From Sutcliffiella deserti (GTDB lineage: Bacteria > Bacillota > Bacilli > Bacillales > Bacillaceae_I), in assembly GCF_020037475.1 (NCBI RefSeq), contig NZ_JAIQDB010000005.1:62001-126000 (forward strand): DNA of 64,000 nucleotides. The letters are read 5' to 3'. The first letter of the stretch is position 1, and each line of letters starts with the position of its first letter. Below the pieces are notes generated by a model. That model was not told where the DNA came from and did not search any database. It saw only the letters and a program-made list of their open reading frames with translations. Below are positions 35,979-44,685 of this stretch, piece by piece. Both the position numbers and the translations under genes were made by a program.

Positions 35979-36689
35979 GTGAAAACTATAGGATTAATTG
36001 GAGGATTAAGTTGGGAGTCAACGAGTGTTTATTATTCCTATATTAATCGTTACGTTCAACAAAAGTTAGGAGGAATACATTCGGCAAAATGTTTAATCTA
36101 TTCCTTTGATTTCGAAGACATTGCTGCTTTACAAAGAAAGGGAGAATGGGATAAGGCAACAGATAAAATGATAAAAGCTGCCAAATGTTTAGAACATGGA
36201 GGCGCAGAATTAATTGTAATATGTACAAATACTATGCATTTAGTGGCTGACGAGATCCAGCGAGCGTGCAAGATTCCAGTCATTCATATCGTTGAGTCTG
36301 TTATTAAGGAAATAAAAAAGCAAAATATAACGAAGATAGGCTTGCTTGGAACCAAGTTTACAATGGAACAAACCTTCTATAGAAGACTATTAGAACAACA
36401 GAATATAGATGTGTTAATTCCTAATGTGAAACAAAGAGAAGATGTTCATAATATAATATTTGATGAGCTATGTAGAGGGGAATTTAGTGCATCCTCAAAG
36501 AGTGTTTATTTGGATATTATAAATCAACTAGTCCAGCAGGGTGCTGAAGGGATAATTTTAGGATGTACGGAAATACCTTTACTTATAAGTCAGGAGGATA
36601 CACCAATTCCATTATTTGATACTACACATATTCATGCCAAAAATGTTGTGGACTTAGCGCTGAATTTAGATGAAGTGGGGATGAAGTAG
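35979..36689 (+). CDS. Aspartate/glutamate racemase-family protein
   Basis: A 236-residue PLP-independent racemase. GTG 35979 is placed six bases after AAGGGGGAG; ATG 35973 would abut the ribosome site. The two catalytic cysteines are Cys82 (ICTNTMH) and Cys196 (LGCTEIP), with IGLIGGLSWEST at the start. The family interconverts L- and D-aspartate, -glutamate or related acids. Divergent MocR suggests regulation by an amino-acid-linked PLP signal; the exact substrate is unknown. Confidence 0.88.
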   Translation: MKTIGLIGGLSWESTSVYYSYINRYVQQKLGGIHSAKCLIYSFDFEDIAALQRKGEWDKATDKMIKAAKCLEHGGAELIVICTNTMHLVADEIQRACKIPVIHIVESVIKEIKKQNITKIGLLGTKFTMEQTFYRRLLEQQNIDVLIPNVKQREDVHNIIFDELCRGEFSASSKSVYLDIINQLVQQGAEGIILGCTEIPLLISQEDTPIPLFDTTHIHAKNVVDLALNLDEVGMK

Positions 36690-36690
36690 G

Positions 36691-36830
36691 GGAGCAGGGG
36701 AAAGTTCTCTGCTTCTGAAGCAGAGAAGAACAAAATTGGTACGCAGAACCCTTTCTAATGAAAATAATAAAAAAAGAAAAAGCATGTTCTTTATGGTTAT
36801 GTTTAATCCCAATAATTTAGAAAATCTATG
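36691..36830 (+). repeat. Element E, copy 1 (family C palindrome + AT-rich tail)
   Basis: GGAGCAGGGGAAAGTTCTCT then GCTTC, GAAGCAGAGAAGAAC, then CTTTCTAATGAAAATAATA and AAAAAGCATGTTCTTTATGG. Copies at 41351 and 62743 share all of this; here the right arm of the terminal hairpin is degenerate. It follows the racemase stop by one base. The rest of the gap to 36930 holds nothing recognised. Confidence 0.75.
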
Positions 36831-36930
36831 TGTTTTCAATTGAGAAATAAAGGTATTCTGTCTAAATGTGTAGAATCTTTTTGGTAACCTTTTAGATTTA
36901 TTTTCAGAAAGATTATTAGGAGGAACCCGC

Positions 36931-37719
36931 ATGCAACCAATCGACCAGCTACTACATAAACACGATCTTCACCAGCATAAATTATCTATTATAGCCTCTT
37001 TTGAAAAGGCTATTAAAATGACAAAAACGAAGTCGAATGAGAAAGCAATTCCTTTAGGTTCTTCTAAAATGGGAGGTTTTCCGGATTTGCCCGAGGGGTG
37101 GGAGTATCCCAGTTATGAGCAGGGACCGCTGATTTTTATGCTACAGATAAATTTAGTGGACGTAAAGCCTTTTGATCAAGCAGGTCTTTTGCCTGAGAAC
37201 GGAATTTTGTACTTATTTTATGATGCGATGGAGCAACCTTGGGGGTTTGAGGAGGATGAAGGCTGCTTTAAGGTGATGTATTTTGATGGGGATATGAGTA
37301 AGTTGAATCGGAGAGAGTATTTTAGGAGCAGTGATTTCACTTCATTTCCATCCTTTACATTATCCTTTGAGGCAATGGTTACGATTTCGGAGGATCCAGC
37401 AAACTTGGAGAGCCTGAATGAGGAAGAGTGGGAAGACTTTTGGAATTTCCGTCAGGAGCTGATGCAGCCGGAGTTCGGAAATGGTAAGTTGGAGGCGGCG
37501 CATTATCTACTAGGAGAGCCGATGAATATTCAAAATGACGTGTTTGAAGAGCTCTTTGAAAATGGAAAAGACCCTGTCCTCTTGTTCCAAATCGATTCTG
37601 ATGAAGAAGATTTGGGTGTGTTGTGGGGCGACTGCGGCATGCTGTATTTTTGTATCGAAAAAGAGGATCTGTTGAGGAAGCAATTTGATAGAGTGAAGTT
37701 TACGCTGCAGTGTTTTTAG
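36931..37719 (+). CDS. YwqG-family (DUF1963) protein
   Basis: A 262-residue soluble acidic protein: SKMGGFPDLPEGWEYP, FMLQINLVDV, then GILYLFYDAMEQPWGF and LLGEPMNIQNDVFEE, ending VLLFQIDSDEEDLGVLWGD and LYFCI. These blocks identify the DUF1963/YwqG family, of unknown function. AGGAGGAAC precedes the ATG. Confidence 0.85.
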   Translation: MQPIDQLLHKHDLHQHKLSIIASFEKAIKMTKTKSNEKAIPLGSSKMGGFPDLPEGWEYPSYEQGPLIFMLQINLVDVKPFDQAGLLPENGILYLFYDAMEQPWGFEEDEGCFKVMYFDGDMSKLNRREYFRSSDFTSFPSFTLSFEAMVTISEDPANLESLNEEEWEDFWNFRQELMQPEFGNGKLEAAHYLLGEPMNIQNDVFEELFENGKDPVLLFQIDSDEEDLGVLWGDCGMLYFCIEKEDLLRKQFDRVKFTLQCF

Positions 37720-37831
37720 AAAGCGAGGGTGAATCGCCCCCTGCTTATATTATCTGTTTTCTAAAAATATTTATATTAGAGAGAGTTCGCCCAGGTGTGT
37801 ATAAATTGATGAAATGATAGGTGGGAACCAG

Positions 37832-38572
37832 ATGATCAAAATATACGGAAAAAGAAACGAAGAAATCCATTCATTAAGCGACTGGCTGACCTACTCAGCT
37901 CCTGCAAAAGGAGATGGCCATCTGAAAGATTTAAGAAGTGCTATGGAACTTGCAAAATGCTGGTTTCGAGATGGAGTAGCAAAGGTGCCTGACGAGTTAC
38001 AGTCATTGTTCGAGGAAAATGAAGTTACGAAAGACATTAAGATTACTAAAGCATACCCTGAAAAAGAAACTAGATTAGACAATTACGGAAAAGGGAGAAA
38101 TCATGATCTCGTGCTAATTGGAGAAACAGGAAGGGAAAGAATTCTTATATCCGTGGAAGCAAAGGCTGATGAGTCTTATGGGAAATTGGTTGGTGACTAC
38201 CTGAAGAGTGTCAGTGCACGGTCCAATGTTCCTAACAGAATTGAACAATTAACGTCCTCCATCCTTGGCACACAAACAAGCGAACACCTCAGATATCAAC
38301 TTCTACACGCCATTGCAGGCACCATCATTGAAGCAAAAGAGTGTGGAGCTACCCAAGCCATTTTCCTAGTTCATGAATTCCACTCAGTTGAAACAAACTC
38401 CAAGAATGTTACGAGAAACAAAGATGATTTTATTAGATTCCTATCCGACTTATTCGAGCAGCAGATTGACCTTCAGCCAAATGAACTGTTGGGACCAGTA
38501 GCGGTTAACGGAGGGGAGTTTGTTCCGAAGGGAATACCGTTGTATGTGGGGAAGATTGTGACGGATTTATAA
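37832..38572 (+). CDS. PD-(D/E)XK-like (DUF6946-type) protein
   Basis: A 246-residue protein; ATG 37832 follows AGGTGGG. SLSDWLTYSAPAKGD, ... RSAMELAKCWF and later NHDLVLIGETG followed by ILISVEAKADE give an Asp...Glu-x-Lys arrangement typical of PD-(D/E)XK nuclease folds, and the order resembles DUF6946. HAIAGTIIEAKECGATQAIF follows. A restriction- or repair-type role is possible but unproven. A 78-residue gene follows. Confidence 0.65.
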   Translation: MIKIYGKRNEEIHSLSDWLTYSAPAKGDGHLKDLRSAMELAKCWFRDGVAKVPDELQSLFEENEVTKDIKITKAYPEKETRLDNYGKGRNHDLVLIGETGRERILISVEAKADESYGKLVGDYLKSVSARSNVPNRIEQLTSSILGTQTSEHLRYQLLHAIAGTIIEAKECGATQAIFLVHEFHSVETNSKNVTRNKDDFIRFLSDLFEQQIDLQPNELLGPVAVNGGEFVPKGIPLYVGKIVTDL

Positions 38573-38641
38573 AATAGAGATGTGCACCTGTACAAAATTT
38601 CGGAGTACTGAACATCAATTGATTTAAATGGGGGATGAGTA

Positions 38642-38878
38642 ATGGAATTTAAGGAATATCTGAAGCAGAAGCACTTGTTGAAGAAAGATGAAAAGAAATT
38701 GAAGGAGATTTCCATAGACCAATATATTAATCGGCTTGCTAGTATGCGACAGAATGGAATTTATAATGAAGAAAACCAAATGGATTCCACACTGGAACAG
38801 AAGGTACAGGAACGTTACAAGGATTGGAAAACATATTTAAAGACTATTAACCATTACTTGGCTTCTAAAAAATATTAG
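38642..38878 (+). CDS. Small charged helical protein
   Basis: 78 residues, Lys/Glu-rich, with SIDQYINRLASMRQNGIY and WKTYLKTINHYLASKKY. The layout recalls the SAM-like core-binding domain of tyrosine recombinases, but no catalytic domain follows. GGGGGATGAGTA precedes the ATG. Seventy bases behind the nuclease-like gene, probably same transcript. Function unknown. Confidence 0.55.
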   Translation: MEFKEYLKQKHLLKKDEKKLKEISIDQYINRLASMRQNGIYNEENQMDSTLEQKVQERYKDWKTYLKTINHYLASKKY

Positions 38879-38912
38879 ATAATACCAAACTAACAAGTTT
38901 ATTAACATAGTA

Positions 38913-38936
38913 TTATTTAAACAAACGTTTGATTAA
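38913..38936. promoter_or_regulatory. Operator-like 24-bp palindrome
   Basis: Arms ATTTAAACAAAC and GTTTGATTAAAT. Shares AAACAAACGTTTGATT with 19199-19220. Lies about 320 bases upstream of the ECF sigma start. Confidence 0.4.
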
Positions 38937-39152
38937 ATCAATTTCGATAATTAGGTAGCTCAATGGATTCAGCGTTTCTATTTTAAATGAACTTTTTAAA
39001 TTGTTATTTTATCAAAATTTCTTTCTGGAAGAATTGATAAGTGGTTTATCAGGAACAGGAAGGCGACTGGCTATTGTATGCAATTAAGCGAGACTTCATA
39101 CCCTGTATGGTTGATAGAGGGGGAGATTTTCTACTACTTCGTGGCAAAGAAC

Positions 39153-39188
39153 AAAAAAGTGTTAATTCCAAGAGGGTTAACACTTTTT
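39153..39188 (+). terminator. Hairpin terminator/attenuator ahead of the ECF sigma gene
   Basis: AAAAAGTGTTAA, 11-base loop, TTAACACTTTTT: perfect 12-bp stem ending in T5. It falls inside an upstream in-frame extension of the sigma gene, which supports the later start, and could attenuate sigma transcription. Confidence 0.65.
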
Positions 39189-39256
39189 CTGATTTTAGGG
39201 AACCTGATGACGTTAGCTGCGTCTATAGATTTGAAAGGCAGAGAGGGGAGATGGGA

Positions 39257-39805
39257 GTGGGGGAGTTTGATGAAGTTAGTCATTCTGCAGCAAACAAAAA
39301 AGATCTGATGGAGCAGTTGTTTGAACAATATGCGACCGAAGTGAAACGGATAGCGTTTCTTTATTTAAAGGATGTCAGTCAAACGGAGGATATTTTGCAG
39401 GACGTTTTTATTTCTTGTTATAAAAACTTCGATACTTTCCGGGGGGAGTGTTCTTATAAAACCTGGCTGATCCGAATCACTGTTAATAAGTGTCGAGATC
39501 ACTTGAGAAGATGGAGTTTCAGGAAAATTTTCTCCCGGGACAATGTAGGGGAGAAATTAGTAGAAGTGAATACCCCTGAAACCATGGCACTATGGATGGA
39601 AAAAGGAACCGAGCTTGGGCAAACGGTTCTGCAGCTGCCGATCAAGCTAAGGGAAGTAATTATTCTATTTTATTATCAGGAATTAAACATTTCGGAAATA
39701 AGTTACATGTTGAATGTTAATGAAAATACAGTGAAAACGAGGCTTCACCGGGCGAGAAAAAGTTTGAAGGAAGTGTTGAAGGGTGGTGACTACGAATGGG
39801 AGTGA
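39257..39805 (+). CDS. ECF-type sigma factor
   Basis: A 182-residue sigma-70 family factor. GTG 39257 follows AGGGGAG by six bases; the frame is open back to 39041 but contains a terminator. Sigma-2 region about 17-90 (FEQYATEVKRIAFLYLKDVS, TEDILQDVFISCYKNFDTF, YKTWLIRITVNKCRDHLRR), sigma-4 about 125-178 (LREVIILFYYQELNISEISY, NENTVKTRLHRARKSLKEVL). It overlaps the membrane partner by ten bases, the usual sigma/anti-sigma arrangement. Target genes unknown. Confidence 0.88.
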   Translation: MGEFDEVSHSAANKKDLMEQLFEQYATEVKRIAFLYLKDVSQTEDILQDVFISCYKNFDTFRGECSYKTWLIRITVNKCRDHLRRWSFRKIFSRDNVGEKLVEVNTPETMALWMEKGTELGQTVLQLPIKLREVIILFYYQELNISEISYMLNVNENTVKTRLHRARKSLKEVLKGGDYEWE

Positions 39806-40524
39806 AGTTGAAGAAAGTATTGGAGGATACAGTGTTGTCAGATATCCAAATGGATGAGGGAGACAAGGCTCGTTTTCTGGCGGCTTTAAACAAACCGAGT
39901 TCCACCACCCGCCATTCCTATAAGGTTGTTTTTTCAAGTGTCATTGCAGCATGTATTATGTTCCTTCTTGTTTTTGCTTTCAAGGTTGACACGGATACCA
40001 TAACTGATCCAAATACCTCAGCAGACATACCGGTTGTGGAAACTTTGGAGGAAGGGATGGAGCTTGAGCATTATCTGTCTGACAATATGGATAGAGGCAA
40101 TCATGATTTTTACGATGAACTAATAGTCGTGGACACGAAGGACAAGGATTTTTCACGGGGAGATATTGTGTATTACAAGAATGAGGCTGGCCGAAAATAC
40201 CTAACAAGAATTGTGGCCCTTGAGGGGGAAACGCTTGAAGTGGTCAATGGCCAGGTTTACATTGATAACAAACGGCTCGATACCTTCTATGGCAAGGCAC
40301 AACGTCTTGGGATGGAAAAAGAAGAGTACTTTACTGCGATGGATAAAGTAGGTACGCAATACAATAAAGAAGCAATGTTAGGTGTATTCGAAACAAATAT
40401 GCCAGAAAGTCCTATTCCTGAAAAGTACTTATTTGGGATGAGTGATGACTGGTTCCGAGGTGTCCACGAGATGGTTTCGAAGGAGCAAGTCATCGGAAAA
40501 GTGGTGGGAGTAAGGAATAAGTAG
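39796..40524 (+). CDS. Signal-peptidase-like membrane protein, presumed anti-sigma partner
   Basis: A 242-residue protein: cytoplasmic N-terminus about 1-42, one membrane helix about 45-63, then an extracellular domain resembling type I signal peptidase (FSRGDIVYYKN, YLTRIVALEGETLEVVNGQVYIDN). The catalytic Ser motif SMxPT is not present and the Lys position reads T (LTRIVAL instead of IKRVIGL), so it is probably inactive. Position and topology suggest it holds or senses for the sigma factor. No zinc-finger anti-sigma motif is seen. Confidence 0.7.
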   Translation: MGVKLKKVLEDTVLSDIQMDEGDKARFLAALNKPSSTTRHSYKVVFSSVIAACIMFLLVFAFKVDTDTITDPNTSADIPVVETLEEGMELEHYLSDNMDRGNHDFYDELIVVDTKDKDFSRGDIVYYKNEAGRKYLTRIVALEGETLEVVNGQVYIDNKRLDTFYGKAQRLGMEKEEYFTAMDKVGTQYNKEAMLGVFETNMPESPIPEKYLFGMSDDWFRGVHEMVSKEQVIGKVVGVRNK

Positions 40525-40545
40525 GAAAGTTGTGGTTTTTATCCT

Positions 40546-40570
40546 AGTGGGACGCGTAACCGGTCCTACT
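40546..40570 (+). repeat. REP-like hairpin
   Basis: AGTGGGAC, nine bases, GTCCTACT. Arms pair with one mismatch; the centre (GTAACCG) is unlike families A-C. May end the sigma operon. Confidence 0.4.
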
Positions 40571-40628
40571 GTCTTTAGAACAATTAAGTAAGATATAAAT
40601 ATATCAATTATAAGGTGGAGGCGCGAAT

Positions 40629-41270
40629 TTGTTAAAAAGAAAGAAGATTTTTGTTACGGTTCTATTAGCAATATCATTAATTTTTGCAGTTCATTATATA
40701 AATTTGACTTTAAGTAATAAAGGCTATGAGGAATACCATTCAAATAGATTAATGAATGATTTTAGCACACTTACCCATAGCCTTCTGGATAATCAGAAGG
40801 TTTATAAAGAGATAATTAGCACAGAGGTTCTGTCACAGGAGCAAGTGGAGAGAATTTATAATAATACCTATGCCATCATCAATTTCTATGAAGATTATAG
40901 CGAATTAGCAGTGCAATTGAATAGGTTCAAACGGGATGGTTTTTCAACTTCTGATGCTTCGTTTAACATAGAAGCGGTATTTAATAGAAAAATAGCGGAA
41001 ATATCTGAAACGGACCAAGCAAGTGTGACCTTGGATGAGGACTTTTTGATGAAAGTGGAAACTATATCTAATCTTAATCAGGCGTGGATTGAGGTGTTAA
41101 ATCAACATATGATAGGATTTGAAATCATAGGTTCAGAATACAGAACTACTGAGGATAGAGTGAGATTGTCGAGGGACAGTATCACCGAAGATTTCTGGGT
41201 GACAACATTGGAAATGTTTAATTATAAAGCTCAGGAAAATGAGAGAGAATTAAAATGGTTATTAAATTAA
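40629..41270 (+). CDS. Single-pass membrane protein, function unknown
   Basis: 213 residues from TTG 40629 behind AAGGTGGAGG. One N-terminal helix (about 7-26), then a mostly helical extracytoplasmic domain with LNRFKRDGFSTSDASFNIEA and RLSRDSITEDFWVTTLEMF. No family recognised. Its last codons and terminator are duplicated at 60523-60602. Confidence 0.65.
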   Translation: MLKRKKIFVTVLLAISLIFAVHYINLTLSNKGYEEYHSNRLMNDFSTLTHSLLDNQKVYKEIISTEVLSQEQVERIYNNTYAIINFYEDYSELAVQLNRFKRDGFSTSDASFNIEAVFNRKIAEISETDQASVTLDEDFLMKVETISNLNQAWIEVLNQHMIGFEIIGSEYRTTEDRVRLSRDSITEDFWVTTLEMFNYKAQENERELKWLLN

Positions 41271-41296
41271 TCTGGTGAATGAACAGAATAAGGCAT

Positions 41297-41329
41297 ACAG
41301 TCGTTCCATTTAGGGATGGCTGTTTTTTT
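41297..41329 (+). terminator. Terminator
   Basis: ACAGTCGTTCC, loop ATTTA, GGGATGGCTGT with G-U pairs, then TTTTTTT. Confidence 0.75.
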
Positions 41330-41350
41330 CTTTTTTGAAATTTTTTCTCT

Positions 41351-41487
41351 AGAGGAAGCAGAGAAGAACGAAATTGCTATGTTGAGTCTTTTCTAATGAA
41401 AATAGTAAAAAAAAGAAAAAGTATGTTCTTTATGGTATTGTTTAATCGCCAAATCAAACAATTCATAGAAGGACATACTTTTTTTAT
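41351..41487 (+). repeat. Element E, copy 2
   Basis: Lacks the left family C arm. Keeps GAAGCAGAGAAGAACGAAAT, CTAATGAAAATAGTA and a terminal hairpin: GTATGTTCTTTATGGTATTG (left arm, from 41421) pairing with CAATTCATAGAAGGACATAC (right arm, to 41479), then T7. Confidence 0.75.
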
Positions 41488-41559
41488 AATGTTTTCCTAA
41501 ATTATTTTCCCTTAATTCAGAATATTATCTTGCTATTTCTAATTGTACCTATTATCATA

Positions 41560-41587
41560 TATCTAAATGATATATATCTTTTAGATA
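41560..41587. promoter_or_regulatory. Inverted repeat before padR-like gene
   Basis: TATCTAAA, 12 bases, TTTAGATA, ending three bases before the GTG start. Possible PadR autoregulatory site. Confidence 0.45.
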
Positions 41588-41590
41588 GGT

Positions 41591-42151
41591 GTGAAAAAAG
41601 TGATAGCTTATAACAATACAACATACGCAATATTAGGGATATTAACTACTGAATGCAATTCTGGTTACGCTATTAAACAGTTCATGGATCGGAGTTTAAA
41701 TCATTTTTGGAAAATTAGTTATGGGCAAATCTATCCTACGCTTAAACTAATTGCTCAAGATGGATTGGCAGAGGTAAATGTCTCCTCTACCCCAGGGAGG
41801 GCGGATAAAAACGAGTATTACCTCACTCCTAAAGGATTGGCAACTTTGAAAGAATGGATAGAACAACCTATTGATCAAGTACCTGTAGAACGAAATGAAG
41901 TACTTTTGAAATTATTTTTTGGCTCCAATCAATCCCCTGAAAAAACTGTTTCACTGCTACAAGATTATAAACAAAGACTTGTAACTCGTTACGAAACGTA
42001 TGAAACCATTGAACAAGGAATTCTTCATCACGATAAGGAAGAGAAGGATGCAATGTACTGGTTATTCACGTTAGATTATGGCAAAAGAGTAACAGAGGCT
42101 GCCATTCAATGGTGTGAGCATACTTTAAAGCAGGTTAAAAAGGAGGAATAG
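41591..42151 (+). CDS. PadR-family transcriptional regulator
   Basis: 186 residues from GTG 41591 (GTG 41600 also possible). N-terminal PadR winged helix: YAILGILTTECNSGYAIKQF, then WKISYGQIYPTLKLIAQDGL and ADKNEYYLTPKG. C-terminal helical dimer domain (Vir_act_alpha_C type) to the end. It is six bases ahead of the DUF4188 gene, so the two form an operon; PadR proteins usually repress neighbouring detoxification genes until a ligand binds. Confidence 0.9.
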   Translation: MKKVIAYNNTTYAILGILTTECNSGYAIKQFMDRSLNHFWKISYGQIYPTLKLIAQDGLAEVNVSSTPGRADKNEYYLTPKGLATLKEWIEQPIDQVPVERNEVLLKLFFGSNQSPEKTVSLLQDYKQRLVTRYETYETIEQGILHHDKEEKDAMYWLFTLDYGKRVTEAAIQWCEHTLKQVKKEE

Positions 42152-42156
42152 AAAGA

Positions 42157-42633
42157 ATGGCAAAGCAAATTTTCCCTGGACGTTATACGACGGAAAACAC
42201 AGAGGGTATTGTCGTTTTTATCATTGGTATGAGATTTAACAATTGGCTTGCCGTACATAAATGGTTTCCCGTTTTTAGCGCCATGCCCGGAATGATCAGG
42301 GAACTTTACACGAACAAAGAAGAGTTGGGATTTTTATCGATGGAAAGCTATTATGGACTAAGAACGACCACAATGATCCAATATTGGCGTTCAAGCGATG
42401 ACTTACTCTCTTATGCGAGGAATGAGAAGCATTTAACCGCTTGGAAAAACTTTAACGAAAAGCTAGGCAATAATGACGCTGTTGGAATCTACCATGAAAC
42501 CTTTCAAGTGAAGAAAGGCTCCTATGAATCTATCTATTCAAATATGCCACACTATGGATTAGGTAAAACGTTGAAACATCTTCCGGTTAGTTTAAAGCAC
42601 GATTCCGCTCGTAAACGGATGAAGGTACAATAG
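42157..42633 (+). CDS. DUF4188 (monooxygenase-like) protein
   Basis: A 158-residue ferredoxin-like fold protein: IVVFIIGMRFNNWLAVHKWF, SYYGLRTTTMIQYWRSSDDL, ARNEKHLTAWKNFNEK, GIYHETFQVKKGSYESIYSN. These blocks mark the DUF4188 family, related to antibiotic-biosynthesis monooxygenase folds. Likely the effector regulated by the PadR gene it follows. Confidence 0.82.
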   Translation: MAKQIFPGRYTTENTEGIVVFIIGMRFNNWLAVHKWFPVFSAMPGMIRELYTNKEELGFLSMESYYGLRTTTMIQYWRSSDDLLSYARNEKHLTAWKNFNEKLGNNDAVGIYHETFQVKKGSYESIYSNMPHYGLGKTLKHLPVSLKHDSARKRMKVQ

Positions 42634-42725
42634 TTTTGGTTAGTTGCCACCGCAAATGTTAATAAGTTATACCTAAAATCGGAAATATATAATAGAAAAT
42701 AAATCTCATATAGAGGTGGAATTAT

Positions 42726-43688
42726 ATGCCCAAAATTGACAATATGTTAGCAATTCTATGGATGCTTCGTTCAGGTGAAAAAATTACTGCAAAACAAATT
42801 TCAGAAAAGTTAGAGATGAATATAAGGACTGTGTATCGTTATATTGATACAATTTCAACAAGTGGCGTACCTATAATTTCAGAACCAGGACATAACGGTG
42901 GATACACTTTAATGAACAATTTTATTGAGGCTCCTCTTTTTTTTGATTTTGAGGAGCAAACTTCACTATTTCACGCTGCTGTTTTTGCAGAAGAAGCCGG
43001 ATATTATGGAGGTGAAGCATTAAATAGGGCCATTTCAAAGCTAAGTAAATACTCAAATCAAGAGCAGGAAACAAAGATAAACCAACATTTAACCAGTCTT
43101 GAAGTAATAAGTCGATTAAGTTCACTCTCTATGGAACCTTTTTTGAAGGAGTTGGAGCAGGCCGTAGCTGACGGGTACTCAGTAAAAATTCGTTATCATA
43201 AAAGTGGCGAAAAGCAATTAAATTATAGATTGGTCGATCCGTACAGAATTATCTATTGGAATAATAAGTGGTATGTAATTGGATTTTGTCATCTTAGGAA
43301 TGATATTCGTAGTTTTAGAGTAGATCGAATTGAAAGTCTAATGCTAACCGAAAATAAGTTTAACCGGCCAGAAAATTTTTCAGCACGTGACTTTTTTACA
43401 AAAAGCCTTCTTCCAACTATAGAAGATAAGGAAGGGGTTATTTCTTTGGTTATTAATGGGGATAAAAGTGTATTGGCTGATATTTGCCAACATTGGTTTT
43501 TAGGACATTATTTAAAAGAACGGACTTCAAATCAAGCGGTTTTTCTTCTTGAAAAAGATGTGATACATACTTATGTACCTTATTTACTTTTGCCTTACAA
43601 TAAATCCATTAAAGTTATTGAGCCGATAAGTCTTAAAAAAAGACTTGTTGAAGTTCTGTCGGAATTAATTAAATTTCATGAAGTATGA
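42726..43688 (+). CDS. YafY-type WYL-domain regulator
   Basis: A 320-residue regulator: N-terminal HTH_11 (ITAKQISEKLEMNIRTVYRY), helical linker, WYL domain about 145-225 (VKIRYHKSG, LVDPYRIIYWNNKWYVIGFC, IRSFRVDRI), and a C-terminal WCX extension. WYL domains bind ligands, often nucleic acid. AGAGGTGG precedes ATG. A strong terminator follows. Confidence 0.9.
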   Translation: MPKIDNMLAILWMLRSGEKITAKQISEKLEMNIRTVYRYIDTISTSGVPIISEPGHNGGYTLMNNFIEAPLFFDFEEQTSLFHAAVFAEEAGYYGGEALNRAISKLSKYSNQEQETKINQHLTSLEVISRLSSLSMEPFLKELEQAVADGYSVKIRYHKSGEKQLNYRLVDPYRIIYWNNKWYVIGFCHLRNDIRSFRVDRIESLMLTENKFNRPENFSARDFFTKSLLPTIEDKEGVISLVINGDKSVLADICQHWFLGHYLKERTSNQAVFLLEKDVIHTYVPYLLLPYNKSIKVIEPISLKKRLVEVLSELIKFHEV

Positions 43689-43690
43689 TG

Positions 43691-43726
43691 ACTTCCCTGA
43701 CGTTAGCTGTCAGGGAAGTTGTTTTA
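43691..43726 (+). terminator. Rho-independent terminator
   Basis: ACTTCCCTGAC, seven-base loop, GTCAGGGAAGT, then TGTTTT. Perfect 11-bp stem. Confidence 0.85.
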
Positions 43727-43762
43727 TAATTGCATTATCAAGTGTGATTGGAGTGTTAATGG

Positions 43763-44395
43763 ATGCAAACAAAAAAAGCGATTCTATATGTATTTAATAC
43801 AATGTCGGACTGGGAATATGGATATTTAATTGCTGAACTAAACTCAGGAAGATATTTCAAAAAAGATGTAGCACCTTTAAAAGTAATTACAGTAGGAGCT
43901 AATAAAGAAATGATTACTACGATGGGAGGACTGAGCATAAAACCAGATATTTCCCTTGATGAATGTACTCTTGAGAGTAAAGATCTTTTAATCTTACCAG
44001 GAGGGACTACTTGGAGTGAAGAAATTCATCAACCTATCTTGGAAAAAATTGGCCAAGCTTTAAAGCTGGGCACTATTGTTGCTGCAATTTGTGGTGCAAC
44101 TGAGGGTCTCGCGAATATGGGATACTTAGATACTAGAAAGCATACAAGTAATAACTTAGAATATACTAAATTGGTATGTCCTAACTATAAAGGAGAAAAG
44201 TTCTACGAGTTGGGATCTGCGGTATCTGATGCGAATTTAGTTACTGCATCAGGAGTAGCTCCTCTGGAATTTGCAATGGAGGTACTGAAAAAAATAGATG
44301 TATTTACACCAGATGCATTACATTCATGGTATAACTTAAATAAGACTCATAAACCTGAATACTTCTTCCAGTTAATGAATTCAATAAATAAATGA
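43763..44395 (+). CDS. DJ-1/PfpI family protein
   Basis: A 210-residue DJ-1/PfpI (type 1 amidotransferase-like) protein. Nucleophile-elbow Cys110 in AAICGATEG, upstream LLILPGGTTW, downstream VTASGVAPLEFAMEVL. Such proteins act as glyoxalases, deglycases or stress hydrolases; the specific activity is unknown. ATG 43763 follows a GGAG. Confidence 0.87.
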   Translation: MQTKKAILYVFNTMSDWEYGYLIAELNSGRYFKKDVAPLKVITVGANKEMITTMGGLSIKPDISLDECTLESKDLLILPGGTTWSEEIHQPILEKIGQALKLGTIVAAICGATEGLANMGYLDTRKHTSNNLEYTKLVCPNYKGEKFYELGSAVSDANLVTASGVAPLEFAMEVLKKIDVFTPDALHSWYNLNKTHKPEYFFQLMNSINK

Positions 44396-44408
44396 AGTAA
44401 CTGAAAAG

Positions 44409-44450
44409 CTCAATTTCTCTATTTAGATTTATAGAGAAGTTGGGATTTTT
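44409..44450 (+). terminator. Terminator
   Basis: CTCAATTTCTCTAT, loop, ATAGAGAAGTTGGG, then ATTTTT. Ends the PfpI-like gene. Confidence 0.7.
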
Positions 44451-44685
44451 AATTTGGAATTTCCTTATCGTTGTAAATCCGCATTTTCCTGAGGCTACCC
44501 CGTAAAGCCTAAAATTAAAAAAGTCCAAAAAGCATCCTATAATATAATAATCAAGTATAATTAACGATCTTAACTTTCATCGTTAATTGATTATAAAAAC
44601 AATCGCTATAGGGCGCAATGGCTTCTATAGCAATTATTTAGGTAATTCATTGTATACCATCTTAATAATGCATTTTCATATTGTC

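Noticed and set aside
39041..39256. N-terminal extension of the ECF sigma gene
   Set aside because: The extension spans a perfect intrinsic terminator hairpin and is not sigma-like; GTG 39257 has a proper ribosome site.
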